NCBI RefSeq assembly: GCF_035083965.1
Contig: NC_089724.1
Location: 18,432,974 to 18,496,973, forward strand
DNA length: 64,000 nucleotides
Direction of reading: 5' to 3'
Source of the DNA: Branchiostoma lanceolatum
Lineage: Eukaryota; Chordata; Leptocardii; Amphioxiformes; Branchiostomatidae
Under the pieces are notes generated by a model. It was not told the origin of the DNA. It did not search any database and saw only the letters and a list, made by a program, of their open reading frames with translations. Positions 60,955 through 64,000 of this stretch are shown here, piece by piece. The translations under genes and the position numbers were made by a program. Each line of letters opens with the position of its first letter. Position 1 is the first letter of the stretch.

Positions 60955-62039
60955 AACGGGGGTGCCCTAAGATGTCACGCGTCCTAACATGGCACAGATT
61001 TTTTACTGATCTTGTTTTGCATAAGCATGTCGTGTTTGTGACCACTGACTACGCTGATAAGGAAGGTTGATAAATCAGGTTCATACACATAGCTGTCATT
61101 TTCATTTAAAACATATGTGTATATATTCATTTCTTGTTTCGTCAAAAATTGTTTTTTGACAATAATGGTGGTAGCGCTGAGTAGAGGGTCGCGGCGTAGC
61201 TAGACGGCCTGGTGCCTAAATATACGACCTGTGTCAGGCAAATACACAACTATATACACATAAGAAAGATCACTTAATAAAACACTCAAAATTTGGGTCT
61301 GTAAGTGTTTGTTGAAAAGAAAAACGACCAAAGAAAAACAACCTTAAACATCGCTGTCGTCTGGCGACGTTGTTTTCTCGCCTTTTTTTCTGGCCGCGAT
61401 GGTCCCGGTACAATTCAACACTAGATTGGTACTATGTATAAAAAGGAAACTGAATGCTGAGATGGCGAAGATATTTTCCAATAAGTAGACAAAGTATTGT
61501 TGATTTAAGCGGTGTCGTTTTTTTGTAATGATTTTGTGAGTCGGGCCGCATTCAATACGTACGTCGAGCCGCGCGCACAGTGCGTTGTAGCCTATTCCCC
61601 GTGAAAATATGAGCTGGGATGCGCTAGACATAGCCCTTCTCACATGAAAAGAGAAGTGCACTCAGCCAAAATTTTCCGGTCAAAAGAAAGCTAAAATATA
61701 GTAGCCTACAAGCCTTGTTTACATTTTCTTAACTTTATCACAAACTTCCGGATTCCGAAGAGAGCAAAATTACAAAAGCGTGCTAAGTTAGGCACACTAT
61801 CTGGCGTAGCACTAAATCAGAACGAACATTTGCGAAAACATCTCACAGCATTTCCCGCTTGTAACGCAGATTGTGAAGGGCTCATGAACAATATGAATGC
61901 ATTTCTTATCCAAGTATGGTCTTCAGATGACTATATTCAAAATTCATGCATTAAAACCTGACCACTCTCTGGCAACCAGCGATGGAGCGCCGTGAGTTCG
62001 AGCGCGTAAAAAAATGGGACATCTTAGGGCACCCCCGTT
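60955..62039. mobile_element. 1.08-kb non-autonomous DNA transposon with AACGGGGGTGCCC termini
   Basis: Left end AACGGGGGTGCCCTAAGATG and right end are exact inverted copies over about 22 bp. AATACT is duplicated outside (60949-60954 and 62040-62045), extendable to 8 bp if TT is counted. Such a 6-8-bp duplication would suit hAT or a related family, but the class is uncertain. No transposase ORF remains. Confidence 0.82.
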
Positions 62040-62489
62040 AATACTGATAGAAAGGAATTGTCTAGGGCAAACAAGTCAATATTGGGCAATGTTGAATGAT
62101 CAAAAGACAAATGCTTATTTTATAACAGTGATAATCTTATACGTATGCGTGGGTACAAACATTCAGAAGAAACCAACATGCAGTGTCATATACATATGTA
62201 GTTGTTTTTAGATTTAATTTGTTTTTATTTTGTCACACATACTTTGAGTGTTTTTGACTGTTTTCCCACAAGGTATGATCAATAGGACCTTTGCTAGATC
62301 ATACCATAAAACAGTTTCCTATTATTTTGTTTGCCTGGTAGGTCATTCCGTATGCCCTTTTCTTTTAATTAGCTAAAGCTGTTGTTTTGGTAGAGATAAT
62401 GCTCCCTACTAGACCCTCACAGGTATTTCCCCATGATGCAATCATTCTGGTCCTGCTGGACCAATCGCCTAGAGTCAGGTGGCACTGGC

Positions 62490-62512
62490 ATGCAAATGAG
62501 TCATGTGACTCA
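62490..62512. promoter_or_regulatory. Octamer plus palindromic double AP-1 site
   Basis: ATGCAAAT (62490-62497) overlaps TGAGTCA, which is followed by a TG spacer and TGACTCA, forming a 16-bp palindrome at 62497-62512. A CCAAT lies 30 bp upstream at about 62460. This is a compact enhancer- or promoter-like cluster in otherwise plain sequence. No adjacent gene start is identified. Confidence 0.45.
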
Positions 62513-64000
62513 ACACAATAGCTACTGCTACTCCCAGGGGAGTGTGTATTGTGTTCTTGTGGAGCATGTTGGCTGACCAAAGTCTGCTATCAGGTTCATC
62601 TTGTTTGGTGAGCTGGACACACCTTGTTTGGAATGGTCAACGAGGGCAACAGCTGTATGAATCGGTTGGTTTGATTGCTTTGTTGGCTGGTATGCCCTTG
62701 CAACTGTCTGTAGGACAGCCTGTCTGTCCCCACGTGTGCACATATCTACATGCTTATGTTTTACCACTTCCTTATTTGGGCCACTGTGTCATTATCCCAC
62801 CATTTTGTCCCAATTTGCATCATAGCTGGCCCCTTAGAAATGCTTGGCTATGTTCAGTTGTCTAACACTTGACTTTTTAGTTTCAGCATGGAACAGGTGT
62901 CAGTTGATCTGCCATCCATGCTGCATGGATCATGAAGCCATTTGCTTTCAATTTGTTAACACCTGCCACAATTGAGACTCCGACAGTCTGCTTTCAAACA
63001 ATCATTATAATTTCAATGACTAAATTAGCTAGTTGACAGTATCAAATGATACAGTGTAATCATGATTTGATTTTAATGTGGTCTAGATATGCGAGATACA
63101 TAGAGCACTGAAGAATTATGAAGACAGCACAGACATGTAGAGACCCAAAATGAACCCTTGGTGTTTCCTGCAATGGCGACAGTCCTGGGGGTATAGCATA
63201 ATCCTTACTTTGTGTATATACGTGCACAAAAATAAAGACCCGGTATAGCAGTAGAGAAAAGTCAAGAAGGCATTGAAACAATGTTTTATCCATCTGACAG
63301 CAATGTCTGTTCAACAAATTTTGGGCTCCATATATACTCCATGTAGCTGGTAGTCTGGCAATATAGGTCCTAAGCTTGCAAAACATGTTCTGCGACATGT
63401 CAATTGTTGATTAAATGGTAGAAACACACTGAAATGCTCCAGGAATGTTGGCTGTGTTACAGTCTTATTATACATGTTATGATGTAGGTGTCTCAAAAAA
63501 TAAAGATATGAATTGATAAAGCCGTAAACCTCCCTATATATACAGTGTATGTGTATTCCTGACATACACCTGTATCTTCAAAGAATACAAATATTGACAG
63601 ACATGTATTGGCAAACAAGTTGCCATGTTAAAAGAAATATGATATCAGTAAATTTTGTCACCATGGACCGTTTAATTACCAGAATTGCTTTGAGGCGAAT
63701 AGTGCTAAATGGTATCTCTCTTTATCACCCTAGCTCTATTCTTGGCTACCATTATTTTCCCCATACGTGTATGCCAGCATGTTTTGTATCACATTACGTT
63801 GTTTTAAGTGCATTTTATGTATGCATTTGCAGTGAGTGGTGGTAACAGGCAATTGGATGTTTTTGCTTCAAGGCGACAGAATTCCTCAAGATTTACTGCA
63901 CAAAAGCTTTTAAGCAACAAAGCAGAATTGATATTATGTTTCAAGCACACTCACAAACACATGCCAGGGCTGTAGCCAGGATTTTATTTTAGTGTAATTG
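62513..64000 (+). other. Unassigned sequence to the end of the window
   Basis: No exon, RNA gene or clear repeat could be supported. Frames of up to about 110 codons (for example near 62542-62865) have no recognisable motif. Confidence 0.4.

Overview
The window is nuclear DNA from an invertebrate deuterostome, most likely a lancelet (Branchiostoma). This is inferred from intron-rich genes whose proteins stay close to vertebrate ones, introns mostly of 0.3-3 kb, tRNA-derived SINE copies, and many small non-autonomous DNA transposons. No bacterial-style operons, rRNA or intact tRNA genes were seen.

Layout. (1) About 1-8577, minus strand: a UBTD1/UBTD2-type ubiquitin-like protein gene with three coding exons and probably a very long 3' UTR that carries a foldback transposon. 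(2) 10531-16158, minus strand: a single-exon CDS for a 1875-residue protein with about 15 zinc fingers and two homeodomain-like segments; its 5' exons probably lie near 16.4-17.5 kb. (3) 18.1-18.9 kb: a cluster of hairpin MITEs around an orphan exon-like ORF. (4) 19211-41185, plus strand: EXOC6/EXOC6B (exocyst Sec15). It has two alternative in-frame first exons, at 19.2 and 27.0 kb. Between them lies a roughly 7.4 kb palindromic region built from two opposed arrays of a ~100 bp satellite monomer. The far arm of the palindrome ends in an inverted scrap of EXOC6 exon 1. (5) 46891-52235, minus strand: a compact single-domain class IIb histone deacetylase (HDAC6-like), 11 coding exons, 394 residues. 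(6) 52344 to beyond 55848, plus strand: a protein with three SUMO-interacting motifs followed by four or five ubiquitin-interacting motifs (RAP80/UIMC1-like). It shares a 108 bp bidirectional promoter with the deacetylase; its 3' exons were not found. (7) About 56-64 kb: mostly repeats, including a PIF/Harbinger-type element nested in a degraded copy of a second transposon whose fuller copy lies nearby.

Functionally the genes are a neighbourhood, not a pathway: vesicle tethering (EXOC6), ubiquitin and SUMO reading (UBTD, SIM/UIM protein), deacetylation and transcription. The most unusual content is structural: a hairpin MITE family that shares only its TAGCCTG termini and makes 9-bp target duplications; the satellite palindrome inside EXOC6; and a MITE that appears to have landed exactly on a 5' splice site. 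Names rest on sequence recognition only; no database search was run.
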